Shown in pieces: positions 24,402-32,331 of a stretch of 64,000 nt of DNA; the stretch's first letter is position 1; each line of letters starts with the position of its first letter. A model generated the notes under the pieces. The model was not told where the DNA came from. It searched no databases and saw nothing but the letters and a program-made list of their open reading frames with translations. Made by a program: the position numbers and the translations under genes. Source of the stretch: Marinifilum sp. D737. Lineage in GTDB: Bacteria > Bacteroidota > Bacteroidia > Bacteroidales > Marinifilaceae. The stretch is from NCBI RefSeq assembly GCF_026672275.1, contig NZ_JANQCD010000017.1:36454-100453 (forward strand), read 5' to 3'.

Positions 24402-25841
24402 TTGAAACAAGAAACTAAAAACGCGTTAATCAGCTTGTTTGAAAAATGGGCAGGAGATAAAGTTGTTGAAACAGAACTTCTTCCGCAATCTGGTTCGTAC
24501 CGGGAATATATACGAATTATTGGTGAAAAGAGAACAGTACTTGGAGCCTTTAATGCCGACCTAAAAGAGAATCATGCTTTCATAAGTTTTAGCAAGCATT
24601 TTTTATCTAAAAATTTACCAGTTCCCGAAATCTATCATCAAGATGATGAAAATGGATTGTACCTTTTGCAGGATTTGGGAAAAACCACCCTGTTCGATTA
24701 CATATTGCACCTTCGTGTTGGTGAAGGATTCGCTACCGATTTGGTCTTGATTTACAAGAAAATCATCAGTCAGCTGGTGCGTTTTCAGGTTGAAGGTGGA
24801 GAAGGATTGGATTTCTCGGCATGTTATCCACGTGATAGCTTCGATAAGCAATCGATGATTTGGGATTTACATTACTTCAAGTATTATTTCCTAAAATTGG
24901 CCAAGATTCCGTTTGATGAGCAATTACTGGAAAATGACTTCCAGAAATTTTCGGATTACCTCCTGGATGCACCAAGAGATTACTTCTTGTATCGCGATTT
25001 TCAGTCCAGAAATATCATGTTGGTGAATGGTGAACCATGGTTTATCGATTACCAGGGAGGAAGAAAAGGAGCTTTACAGTACGATTTGGCATCCTTACTA
25101 TACGATGCGAAAGCAGATTTGCCTCAGGAGGTAAGAGATGAATTGTTTGACCATTATCTTCAAGAGGTTCAGAAAGTACAAGAGGTGGATTCGAAAGCCT
25201 TCAACTCATTTTTCCAGGGATATGTGTTGATTCGCATTATGCAGGCCATGGGAGCTTATGGTTTTCGTGGATTTTACGAAAGAAAAGAACATTTCCTAAA
25301 ATCGATTCCATATGCATTAAAGAACCTGGAAACCATATTGGGAAGATTGGATATGCCTGTGGAATTACCGGAGTTAACCAAAGCGCTAAATGAAGTGGTA
25401 GGTTCGGAATTTTTACAGCAAGTAGGCCAGGAAGAAGAGGTAAAACTACATGTAGAAATCAACAGTTTCTCCTATCGCAGGGGAATACCATTGGACAAGT
25501 CAACCAATGGAGGAGGATTCGTTTTCGATTGTCGTGCCATTCATAATCCGGGAAGGTATAAGGAGTATGTGGAAATGACAGGAAAAGATCAGCCGGTAAT
25601 TGACTTTTTTAAGGAAAAGAGTGAAATGGATGAATTCCTTACATCGGTTTATGCGATTGTAGATATGAGTGTTGACAAGTACATCAAGAGAAAATTTACC
25701 AATTTACAGGTGAGTTTTGGATGTACGGGAGGTCGACATCGCTCAGTTTTTTCAGCCGAAAGTTTAGCCAAACATTTGCGTGAAAAATTTGATGTGAATG
25801 TTAGTTTGCGACATATTGAAAGAGAAATAGAGGGGAGTTAA
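24402..25841 (+). CDS. AmgK-like sugar kinase fused to a RapZ C-terminal domain
   Basis: Two domains are visible in 479 residues. Residues about 1-310 are an aminoglycoside-phosphotransferase-fold kinase with YLLQDLGKTTLFDYI, the catalytic loop LYRDFQSRNIM (about 195-205) and IDYQGGRKGALQYDLASLLYD (about 213-233), the pattern of AmgK, which phosphorylates MurNAc/GlcNAc at C1 in cell-wall recycling. Residues about 345-479 match the RapZ C-terminal domain (SFSYRRGIPLD, FVFDCRAIHNPGRY, VSFGCTGGRHRSV, about 440), which in E. coli binds GlcN6P. The RapZ P-loop ATPase domain is absent. The start is TTG (24402), since no ATG is available near the conserved N-terminus. A MurU-like gene follows, which supports a salvage role; the joint function is inferred. 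Confidence 0.88.
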   Translation: MKQETKNALISLFEKWAGDKVVETELLPQSGSYREYIRIIGEKRTVLGAFNADLKENHAFISFSKHFLSKNLPVPEIYHQDDENGLYLLQDLGKTTLFDYILHLRVGEGFATDLVLIYKKIISQLVRFQVEGGEGLDFSACYPRDSFDKQSMIWDLHYFKYYFLKLAKIPFDEQLLENDFQKFSDYLLDAPRDYFLYRDFQSRNIMLVNGEPWFIDYQGGRKGALQYDLASLLYDAKADLPQEVRDELFDHYLQEVQKVQEVDSKAFNSFFQGYVLIRIMQAMGAYGFRGFYERKEHFLKSIPYALKNLETILGRLDMPVELPELTKALNEVVGSEFLQQVGQEEEVKLHVEINSFSYRRGIPLDKSTNGGGFVFDCRAIHNPGRYKEYVEMTGKDQPVIDFFKEKSEMDEFLTSVYAIVDMSVDKYIKRKFTNLQVSFGCTGGRHRSVFSAESLAKHLREKFDVNVSLRHIEREIEGS

Positions 25842-25842
25842 A

Positions 25843-26007
25843 ATGAGTAAGAAGCGTTGTAAATTGTCACCGGAAGAGTATGCGGAGAAGGTTTGTAAAA
25901 CGGAACAATTTGTTTGTCCGAAATGCAATAGAGTAGCGAAAAGTGCCAAGAAACTTTGCAAGGCGAAAAAGATAGAAATAGATAAAGACAGAATATTTTA
26001 CAGATAG
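25843..26007 (+). CDS. 54-residue Cys- and Lys-rich protein, possible small zinc-binding protein
   Basis: I do not recognise a family. The frame runs from ATG (one base after the previous stop) to TAG and encodes 54 residues, with 13-14 Lys and five Cys (positions 6, 18, 25, 28 and 39); EQFVCPKCNRVA holds a CPKC knuckle that could bind zinc with two of the other Cys. The tight spacing behind the kinase-RapZ gene and the even codon use favour a real gene coupled to it. The stop codon lies at the edge of a dispersed intergenic repeat. It could act in RNA or protein binding; nothing proves it. Confidence 0.65.
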   Translation: MSKKRCKLSPEEYAEKVCKTEQFVCPKCNRVAKSAKKLCKAKKIEIDKDRIFYR

Positions 26008-26035
26008 TTACTGATAACTGTTTACTGATCACTGT
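26007..26035 (-). repeat. Copy of the CAGTTATCAGTAAACAG dispersed repeat
   Basis: The minus strand of this stretch matches the ATCAGTAAACAGTTATCAGTAA unit seen at 18391-18457 and the shorter copy at 14304. It fills the gap between the Cys-rich gene and the MurU-like gene. Confidence 0.7.
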
Positions 26036-26047
26036 AACCTGAAAAGA

Positions 26048-26779
26048 ATGTTGAATGCAATGATATTTGCCGCAGGATTGGGCACAAGGTTAAAGCCTTA
26101 TACCAATACCAAACCAAAGGCTTTGGTTGAACTTGCCGGCAAACCTCTGCTCGAAAGAGCCATTATAAAATTAATAGATTTAGGCGTTGATCGTATTGTG
26201 ATTAACGTGCATCATTTTGCAGATCTGATTGAGAAGTTTTTAGAAGAGAAGAATTATTTTGGAGCCGACATTCGCATTTCAGATGAAAGAGAAGCGCTTT
26301 TAGATACTGGAGGAGGATTAAAGAAGGCGAAAGAATTATTCATTCCCGAAGCTCCAGTCTTAATTTATAATGTAGATATTCTTTCTTCCATTAATTTGGC
26401 TGATTTGATTAAAGAACATAAATCAGCGAAAGCTTTGGTAAGTATGGTGATGCGAAAGCGCGAAGGCAGTCGTTATTTGTATTTCAACCATGCGAAACAG
26501 CTAACGGGTTGGAAGAATTGCAAGACCGAAGAGGTGAAGCAGGCTAGAGCTGATATGAATGAATCAGAGCCATTGGCATTTAGTGGCATTCATTTAATCG
26601 ATCCAAAACTCTTTGATTTGATAGAAGAAGAGGGAAAATTCTCCATTATCGATTTGTATCTGCGATTGGCAAAAACTGAAAAAATGTTGGCCTACAATGA
26701 TGAATCAGATTTGTGGTTCGATTTGGGTAAACCAGAGCAACTGCAGAAAGCAGAAGAGATAATAATGAATAATGAATAA
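26048..26779 (+). CDS. Sugar-1-phosphate nucleotidyltransferase (MurU-like)
   Basis: This soluble enzyme would join a sugar-1-phosphate to a nucleotide; with the AmgK-like kinase upstream, MurNAc-1-P to UDP-MurNAc is the obvious guess. Seen: 243 residues; the signature AAGLGTRLKPYTNTKPKALV (about 8-27) with the G-x-G-T-R-x-x-P and K-P-K-x-L elements, DTGGGLKKAK (about 88-97), YNVDILSSI (about 113-121, the metal Asp), and a C-terminal WFDLGKPEQLQKA. Length agrees with MurU rather than the longer RmlA/GlmU forms. Its last codons lie in an AATGAATAATGAAT repeat tract. Confidence 0.87.
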   Translation: MLNAMIFAAGLGTRLKPYTNTKPKALVELAGKPLLERAIIKLIDLGVDRIVINVHHFADLIEKFLEEKNYFGADIRISDEREALLDTGGGLKKAKELFIPEAPVLIYNVDILSSINLADLIKEHKSAKALVSMVMRKREGSRYLYFNHAKQLTGWKNCKTEEVKQARADMNESEPLAFSGIHLIDPKLFDLIEEEGKFSIIDLYLRLAKTEKMLAYNDESDLWFDLGKPEQLQKAEEIIMNNE

Positions 26780-26844
26780 TGAATTGCACTTCATGGTCTG
26801 CACAGACCAAAATTCTCTCCTTCAGGAGAGATGTCCGGTAGGAC
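26760..26844. repeat. Repeat tract and three consecutive small hairpins
   Basis: An AATAATGAATAATGAATAATGA tract (also present near 18561-18600) is followed by TGGTCTG-CA-CAGACCA (26794-26809), CTCTCCT-TC-AGGAGAG (26815-26830) and GTCC-GGTA-GGAC (26833-26844). This has the look of an intergenic palindromic repeat element. None of the hairpins is followed by a T-run. Confidence 0.65.
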
Positions 26845-26892
26845 AGAGAGGTGTTTACTATTAGACTTTTGAGACTTTAAAAAATATAAGAG

Positions 26893-27522
26893 ATGAATTT
26901 AAAACCAATTATTTTTGCTGCAGTTAGGGTAATTCTATATGCCATTCCTGTAGTAGCATCGGCATTAATCATTAAAAGCGATGCAGGTATTCTTATCGAT
27001 GGGGGAAAATTTGGCGAAGGTTCCCAAACCGAGTGGATGCAGCAAATGTATTTGTTGCTAACCAGTATTGTGTTTATTTTGGCGGGGATTCGTTCCAGGG
27101 GACATCAAGCCATTTCTTACCTGTTTGGAGGAGGTGCTTTGGTAGCCTTAATTCGCGAGTTCGATGTTTATTTCGATAAGATCTATCACGGAGCCTGGTT
27201 TCCATTTGCATTGTTTGTAATGCTGTTTTCCATCTTTTTGGTGTATCGCAAACGCCAGCAAATTTGGGAAAACCTTGAGGAGTTTTTTACAACACCCGCA
27301 TTCGGAACCTTTATTGCAGGTTTTTTAAGTGTATTTGTTTTCTCACGTTTGTTTGGAACCAAGAAAGTATGGCGTGCCTTGTTCGATGTTGATAAGTTGG
27401 AACCAGTGCAACGTTGGGTAAAAAATGCAGTGGAAGAGGGAAGTGAGCTGTTTGGCTATACCTTGCTTTTTATTGCGGCAATTGAGTTTTTCGTGTATGT
27501 TTCGAAAAAGCTAAAAGAGTAA
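26893..27522 (+). CDS. Hypothetical six-helix membrane protein
   Basis: I do not recognise the family. The 209 residues contain about six membrane segments: PIIFAAVRVILYAIPVVASA, MYLLLTSIVFILAGI, YLFGGGALVALI, FPFALFVMLFSIFLVY, FGTFIAGFLSVFVFS and LFGYTLLFIAAIEFFVYV. Polar loops contain REFDVYFDKIYHGAW and a long loop KVWRALFDVDKLEPVQRWVKNAVEEGSELF. It ends with KKLKE. It stands alone between repeat-bearing intergenic regions, so context gives no function. Confidence 0.75.
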   Translation: MNLKPIIFAAVRVILYAIPVVASALIIKSDAGILIDGGKFGEGSQTEWMQQMYLLLTSIVFILAGIRSRGHQAISYLFGGGALVALIREFDVYFDKIYHGAWFPFALFVMLFSIFLVYRKRQQIWENLEEFFTTPAFGTFIAGFLSVFVFSRLFGTKKVWRALFDVDKLEPVQRWVKNAVEEGSELFGYTLLFIAAIEFFVYVSKKLKE

Positions 27523-28010
27523 CTGTAAATCACAAATTATACCATATTAAAAAAATAGAGAGCTATTTTAAGCTCTCGAATAGATTAGGTATAATGCCGA
27601 TATATAATTTGTTAGGCATTAGAAGTGAAACGCACCGATGGCTTATACAAATTAATAATCGGTATTACACGAATTCACACAGATTGATCTAAAACAATTG
27701 AGAATCAATTTAGCATTTGAGAAATTTGTGCTTGAAGTTTTTTCGTATTTCGACATAATAATACAAATCAATAATAAATTAAAGTGTGCCAGTAGGTGCA
27801 CTTTTTTTGTTGGTAAAAACTGTATGAATCATCAGGTACTTTTGTGAAGATCTCTTGGTGATGCAGAAAAACATTGATTTATATGTAGCTTAATTAATAG
27901 TCACTTAGATAGGTTAGAAATATTATCGTTACATTTATGATTGTGTTAAGTTTTAATAATCATTTTATATATCAATTAGTTAAAAGAATAATTGCCAAAG
28001 AAAACATAGT
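27523..28010. other. 488-bp AT-rich intergenic region with two hairpins
   Basis: Near the left, GAGAGCTATTTTAAGCTCTC (27557-27577) forms a hairpin that could end the membrane-protein transcript. At 27781-27808 AAAGTGTGC and GTGCACTTT pair (with two G-U pairs) and are followed by T7, a clear plus-strand terminator about 250 bp past the gene. A short untranslated transcript could lie between, but I see no other sign of one. Confidence 0.5.
27781..27808 (+). terminator. Rho-independent terminator without an adjacent gene
   Basis: A nine-pair stem (AAAGTGTGC / GTGCACTTT, two wobble pairs) with a 6-base loop is followed by seven T. The nearest plus-strand gene ends about 260 bp earlier. Confidence 0.6.
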
Positions 28011-28625
28011 ATGAAAGCAAAAACCTTTGGATTCCTGCTAATCCTCCTGATTGTATTTACGGTTAAAGCAGAAGCTCAATTATACATACATTCTAATTTG
28101 GCTTACTCTAACATACGTAATGATATATCAATAGAAAATAAGGAAGCTTTATTGGGCTATAATTATGGTATTTCCATACAGTATTATCCTTTCCGAAATA
28201 CAGAAAAATTATCATTAATTAATGAGCTAAACATTAGTAGAAAAGGCTATCGTCAGAAGTTTGGGGAGGAGTACGAGTTTAAGTTTAACTATTTGTCTTT
28301 TCCTGTGGTATTCGATTATTCATTATCGGATAATGTTTCCTTTCAAACTGGCTTGGAGCCAAGTTGGATGATAGATTCGAATGTAGAGGAGTGGAAAGAT
28401 ACCTACAACAAATTTGATTTGGCTTTAATTTTTGGAGCTAGTTTTTTTAATCAAAAAAGATGGAGTTTGTACACCAGATTTACCTATGGGGTTCTTCCTA
28501 TGCTTGATTATCATGAAATAGATGATTTGGGCAATTTTAAGGATGAGGCTCATGATTTGAAAAATATTTCTGTAGCAGTTGGAATCAAAATTAATATCGG
28601 CAATGAAAAAATATCAATTAAATAA
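28011..28625 (+). CDS. Outer-membrane beta-barrel protein (PorT/OMP_b-brl type)
   Basis: This is probably a small outer-membrane barrel. Seen: 204 residues; a signal peptide MKAKTFGFLLILLIVFTVKAEA cleaved before QLYIHSN; then alternating-hydrophobicity strands, e.g. YGISIQYYPFRNTEKLSLINELNISRKGYRQ and FKFNYLSFPVVFDYSLSDNVSFQTGLEPSW, a pattern common in the PorT-like family of Bacteroidota. The C-terminal strand ISVAVGIKINIG fits a barrel closing strand. It overlaps the next lipoprotein gene by 23 bp, so they probably form a pair. Role unknown. Confidence 0.75.
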   Translation: MKAKTFGFLLILLIVFTVKAEAQLYIHSNLAYSNIRNDISIENKEALLGYNYGISIQYYPFRNTEKLSLINELNISRKGYRQKFGEEYEFKFNYLSFPVVFDYSLSDNVSFQTGLEPSWMIDSNVEEWKDTYNKFDLALIFGASFFNQKRWSLYTRFTYGVLPMLDYHEIDDLGNFKDEAHDLKNISVAVGIKINIGNEKISIK

Positions 28626-29208
28626 TTTCGGTCTGTTTTTGTGTTTTGTTGTTTTAATTTTGGCATCCTGTACTGCCGAATTTGTACCCGATCCCATTGA
28701 TCCTCGATTGCCTAAATATACCGAAGATGGAAACAATGTAGCTGGAGCGTATGTTGGTGATAATATTTGGGAATCGTCTGTAACCATTGGTTTCCCATAT
28801 TATGCCAGTGATAAACCTTCCATAAAAGTTTGGCAAGAAAAGGATAGCTTAAGACTTAGGTTCGTAGGAAATGTTGATAAAGAACAGTTGGCAATTGAGT
28901 TTCATTTAACTGAACTTGGAATGATTCAGTTTGAAGATTTAATCAATTTGAATGGGCAAAAAATCAGTTTAGATGGGACGAACAATCTTGCTTACCTAAA
29001 AGCTAATTATTTATCATCGACCAATAATAAAGGAATTGGACAGGTTTATTTTAGAAATGTAAGGCATAGCAAAGACAAATCTTCCATAATTATATCAGGA
29101 ACCTTTGGCTTTGCTCTATCTGACTATTATGAATATCCTCTAAAGGTAAGGTCTGGTAGGTTCGATTATAGAATCTATGAGACAGATTTTAATCCAGAGG
29201 AGAATTAA
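28603..29208 (+). CDS. Hypothetical lipoprotein
   Basis: Function is not recognised. From the ATG at 28603 the protein has 201 residues beginning MKKYQLNNFGLFLCFVVLILASC, a lipoprotein signal with Cys at about 23. The rest is a soluble, probably beta-rich domain with NNVAGAYVGDNIWESSVTIG (about 43-62) and IIISGTFGFALSD, a layout seen in DUF6252-type Bacteroidota lipoproteins. An upstream TTG at 28579 is open but would bury the signal. Its start overlaps the barrel gene. The stop runs directly into a hairpin. Confidence 0.75.
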   Translation: MKKYQLNNFGLFLCFVVLILASCTAEFVPDPIDPRLPKYTEDGNNVAGAYVGDNIWESSVTIGFPYYASDKPSIKVWQEKDSLRLRFVGNVDKEQLAIEFHLTELGMIQFEDLINLNGQKISLDGTNNLAYLKANYLSSTNNKGIGQVYFRNVRHSKDKSSIIISGTFGFALSDYYEYPLKVRSGRFDYRIYETDFNPEEN

Positions 29209-29236
29209 AAAAGCCATTCATTTTCTGAATGGCTTT
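29206..29236 (-). terminator. Terminator between the convergent lipoprotein and mnmA genes
   Basis: AAGCCATTCA pairs with TGAATGGCTT around a 5-base loop. The T-run (six bases) is on the minus strand, so it ends mnmA; on the plus strand only TTT follows, so it works less well in that direction. Confidence 0.85.
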
Positions 29237-29254
29237 AAAATATTATCGTAGAAT

Positions 29255-30427
29255 TTAATCAATCACACCCGAACCAATCAATTCACCTTTATCGTACCAG
29301 GCAGCGAACTGTCCTGAAACAACGGCACGTTGTGGTTCATCAAAGTGGATGTACAATCCTTCCTCTTTAAAATGAATGCTTCCGCCTTGTAAAGGTTGGC
29401 GATAACGAATTCTGATATCGTATCTTCTTTCACAGTTTTCTGTCGGACGCAAATCTTCGCGAATAAAGTGGATTTCTTCCTTAGGAATAAACAAAGCCTT
29501 GCGCATTAGAAGTGGATGTTCGTGTCCCATTCCCACGTAAACAATGTTTTCCTTTACATCGGTACCAATAACAAACAAAGGTTCTGCTTTTCCACCAACA
29601 TTTAGTCCCTTACGCTGACCTACGGTAAAAAAGTGAGCTCCATTGTGTGTTCCTACCTCTTCTCCCATTTCAGGAGAAAACTGATAGGGTTGTGCAATGT
29701 CTTTCAATTCCTCTGATTGTGGAATAATTTCTTTTGCCTTATCGGCAGATATTTCGATGATTCTTCCTTTTTTCGCCTTTAGCTTTTGCTGAAGAAATAC
29801 AGGCAAATCAACCTTACCCACAAAACAAATTCCCTGTGAATCTTTTTTCTCGGCCGATGCCAATTTTTCTCTTCGGGCAATTTCTCTTACCTCAGGTTTT
29901 TCGATATGTCCGATTGGAAACATGGCCTTCGACAATTGCTCCTGCGAAAGCTGACACAAAAAGTAAGACTGATCTTTGTTGTTGTCTTCACCAGCAATTA
30001 AACGGTGAACTTCTTTGCCATCCTTAACAATGGTTTCTTTCTGGCAGTAATGTCCTGTTGCAACGTAATCGGCACCCAGTTCCAATGCTTTCTTTAAGAA
30101 AACATCAAATTTAATTTCACGATTACACAATACGTCAGGATTAGGAGTTTTCCCTTTTTCGTATTCGGCAAACATGTAATCAATTACTTGCGCACGATAT
30201 TCGGTACTCAAATCCACAAAGTGAAAAGGAATATTTAGTTTTTTAGCAACCATTTGTGCAAACAAAACATCCTCTTCGAACGGACATTCTTCCGATTTTA
30301 ATCCAACTGTATCATTCCAGTTTTGCATGAACAGAGCTTCAACCTCATAGCCTTGCTCAATTAACAAATGTGCAGCAACACTTGAGTCTACTCCTCCCGA
30401 CAGTCCGATTACAACTTTTTTCTTCAT
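29255..30427 (-). CDS. mnmA: tRNA-specific 2-thiouridylase MnmA
   Basis: MnmA thiolates U34 of Lys, Glu and Gln tRNAs, using ATP and sulphur relayed to its Cys. Seen: 390 residues from the ATG at 30427; the PP-loop SGGVDSS (about 10-16) at the very start, the [12 protein letters not shown] motif with the nucleophilic Cys (about 96), the second catalytic Cys in SQGICFVGK (about 199-207), and [16 protein letters not shown] typical of the family. I rejected 11 extra upstream codons ([11 protein letters not shown]) because the family begins at [12 protein letters not shown]. It is divergent from the DUF3078 gene with a structured spacer between. Confidence 0.97.
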   Translation of the reverse strand: MKKKVVIGLSGGVDSSVAAHLLIEQGYEVEALFMQNWNDTVGLKSEECPFEEDVLFAQMVAKKLNIPFHFVDLSTEYRAQVIDYMFAEYEKGKTPNPDVLCNREIKFDVFLKKALELGADYVATGHYCQKETIVKDGKEVHRLIAGEDNNKDQSYFLCQLSQEQLSKAMFPIGHIEKPEVREIARREKLASAEKKDSQGICFVGKVDLPVFLQQKLKAKKGRIIEISADKAKEIIPQSEELKDIAQPYQFSPEMGEEVGTHNGAHFFTVGQRKGLNVGGKAEPLFVIGTDVKENIVYVGMGHEHPLLMRKALFIPKEEIHFIREDLRPTENCERRYDIRIRYRQPLQGGSIHFKEEGLYIHFDEPQRAVVSGQFAAWYDKGELIGSGVID

Positions 30428-30806
30428 TAAATAAAATCTCCTTGTTTTTTCAAGGAGCAAAAGTATTCATTTTTTACAGATGTGGCAAACAATCAATTTT
30501 TAACTCGCAGGATTCATCTATTTTATTGCATATGAATATACATGCGAGTTAATCCCGACTTGGTTGTGGGCACTTGTTGTTCTCGCAGACAACAATTGTT
30601 CATTAGAATAATTGGGGTAAGGAGTTGTTAAGTAATAACAAGTTTTAAAGTGATCATAGATATTCTTTAATAGGCAATTGTAAATTTCAATGATAAAATT
30701 TCTTATGAATTTTTTTTTGATGCATAATTTGCGTTAAATTCGTTTGTAATTTAAGACTGAGATTTCTCTCTCTAACTAACTAATAAACAAAGCTAAAATT
30801 TAACAC
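30428..30806. other. 379-bp divergent spacer with a long imperfect hairpin
   Basis: TTAACTCGCA (30500-30509) and TGCGAGTTAA (30543-30552) are perfect 10-bp inverted repeats, and ATTCAT/ATGAAT inside extends the stem. TTGTTGT (30574-30580) and ACAACAA (30589-30595) form another stem. A TAATTTG near 30726 may belong to the promoter of the DUF3078 gene. No open frame is convincing. Confidence 0.55.
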
Positions 30807-31691
30807 ATGAAGAAACTAGGTTTAACATTTATTGCTGCAATGATTTGTTTTGTTGCAATATCTCAGGAAAAACAAGATACATCCTATTGGAAAAAGGGTG
30901 GGTTGATTTCAATATCATTTTCTCAAACATCTTTAACCAACTGGTCTGGTGGTGGAGATAATGCGATTTCTACAAATTCTCAATTAAATTTGTTCGCCAA
31001 TTACAACAAAGGAAAAAACAGTTGGGAGAATAAATTGAACCTGGAATATGGATTGGTAAAGCAAGGCGACGAAGGAGTGCGTAAGAGTATCGATAAACTG
31101 GAATACTTTACCAAGTATGGTTATAAAAATGGTGGGCATTGGTTTTATACAGCTCTTTTTGATTTTAAGACGCAGTTTGCCAAAGGTTATAATTACAGTA
31201 GTGAAGAAGGAGTGGATGATGTGAAAATTTCGAATTTTCTAGCTCCTGCCTACATGAACCTATCGGTGGGTATGGATTACAAACCAAGTGATGTGTTTTC
31301 AGCATACATTTCACCAGTTACTGGAAAAATGACTGTGGTAAATGATGATGATCTTTCGGATAAAGGTGCTTTTGGTGTTGATCCTGGAGATAAATTCAGA
31401 AGTGAATTTGGTGCATATTCCAAATTATCATTGAATAAAGATATCATGGAAAATGTAAATTTAAAAAGTACGCTGGATTTATTTACCGGTTATTCGGATA
31501 GTTTTGGGAATATTGATGTGACCTGGGAAGTACTGTTGAACATGAAAATTAACAGTTTCTTGACTGCAACTGTAAATACTTCATTGGTTTACGATGATGA
31601 TATTGATTATTACGATGTAGAAGGAAATAATAGAGGTCCTAGAATTCAATTTAAGGAGATTGTTGGTGTAGGTTTGGCTTACAAGTTTTAA
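30807..31691 (+). CDS. DUF3078 domain protein, probable outer-membrane barrel
   Basis: The family is restricted to Bacteroidota and is of unknown function. Seen: 294 residues; signal peptide MKKLGLTFIAAMICFVAIS before QEKQDTSYWKKGG; the DUF3078 core KGGLISISFSQTSLTNWSGGGDN (about 31-52), NLFANYNKGKNSWENKLNLEYGL, then long alternating strands to a C-terminal IVGVGLAYKF with the terminal Phe common in outer-membrane barrels. It is a single-gene unit: divergent from mnmA, and ended by a strong terminator. Confidence 0.9.
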   Translation: MKKLGLTFIAAMICFVAISQEKQDTSYWKKGGLISISFSQTSLTNWSGGGDNAISTNSQLNLFANYNKGKNSWENKLNLEYGLVKQGDEGVRKSIDKLEYFTKYGYKNGGHWFYTALFDFKTQFAKGYNYSSEEGVDDVKISNFLAPAYMNLSVGMDYKPSDVFSAYISPVTGKMTVVNDDDLSDKGAFGVDPGDKFRSEFGAYSKLSLNKDIMENVNLKSTLDLFTGYSDSFGNIDVTWEVLLNMKINSFLTATVNTSLVYDDDIDYYDVEGNNRGPRIQFKEIVGVGLAYKF

Positions 31692-31712
31692 TTGAATTGA
31701 TATAAAAAACAG

Positions 31713-31746
31713 AAGCGGAAGATTGATGGTCTTCCGCTTTTTTTTG
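31713..31746 (+). terminator. Terminator after the DUF3078 gene
   Basis: AAGCGGAAGA and TCTTCCGCTT pair around TTGATGG, followed by eight or more T. Confidence 0.93.
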
Positions 31747-31749
31747 CAC

Positions 31750-32163
31750 TTATTTTCCCCTTTGAACTAGGGTGACGCCAGTTTTTTCTTCAACAAACTG
31801 AAAATAGTGATACAACTTGTAATTGATATCAAAACCATAATCCTCGAAAGGATCGTAGTAGATATGATTCTCGAAATATGGGTGTCCTTGTGAGTGTTTT
31901 ATATTCCACTCTATAACATACCTGTGATTCCAATTTTTATAATAGCTATTGGAGTGTGCTGAGCCTGGCATATTTCGTGTGACAAACCAGTTCTCGAAAC
32001 CAATATCTAAAATTAATAATTCGTATTCTGTACTATCTGTAAGTTCGTTTGTTGCAAGCTCACTTGTATTATCATTTACAATTTCAGGTTGATTGAATGA
32101 AGAGTATGAACTGCAAGCCGCTAATGAAAAGAGAGCAACCAGAATAAATAATAAATGTTTCAT
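31750..32163 (-). CDS. Small hypothetical lipoprotein
   Basis: Not recognised. The 137 residues start with MKHLLFILVALFSLAAC, a lipoprotein signal with Cys at 17, then a Ser/Asn-rich linker and a compact domain with many aromatic residues: DIGFENWFVTRNMPGSAHSNSYYKNWNHRYVIEWN and YDPFEDYGFDINYKLYHYFQFVEEKTGV. This resembles DUF6146-type Bacteroidota lipoproteins, though I am not sure of the number. Its 3' end abuts the DUF3078 terminator, and it stands alone on the minus strand. Confidence 0.72.
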   Translation of the reverse strand: MKHLLFILVALFSLAACSSYSSFNQPEIVNDNTSELATNELTDSTEYELLILDIGFENWFVTRNMPGSAHSNSYYKNWNHRYVIEWNIKHSQGHPYFENHIYYDPFEDYGFDINYKLYHYFQFVEEKTGVTLVQRGK

Positions 32164-32284
32164 AGTTCATTCGTTTTAATGCTTAAAAGAACACTTGTAG
32201 TATTGATTGAATCAATATTGAGAGAGGCTGTATTATAGAAACGTTGTGAAAGATAAAAAGTTGCGAAAGTTAAGGCTTAATAAA

Positions 32285-32312
32285 AAGAAAAGCAGGTGTA
32301 AAACACCTGCCT
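32285..32312 (-). terminator. Terminator after the subtilase gene
   Basis: GCAGGTGT and ACACCTGC pair around AAA; on the minus strand TTTTCTTTTT follows. Confidence 0.88.
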
Positions 32313-32331
32313 TTAAATTTAGTCCTTCAAA

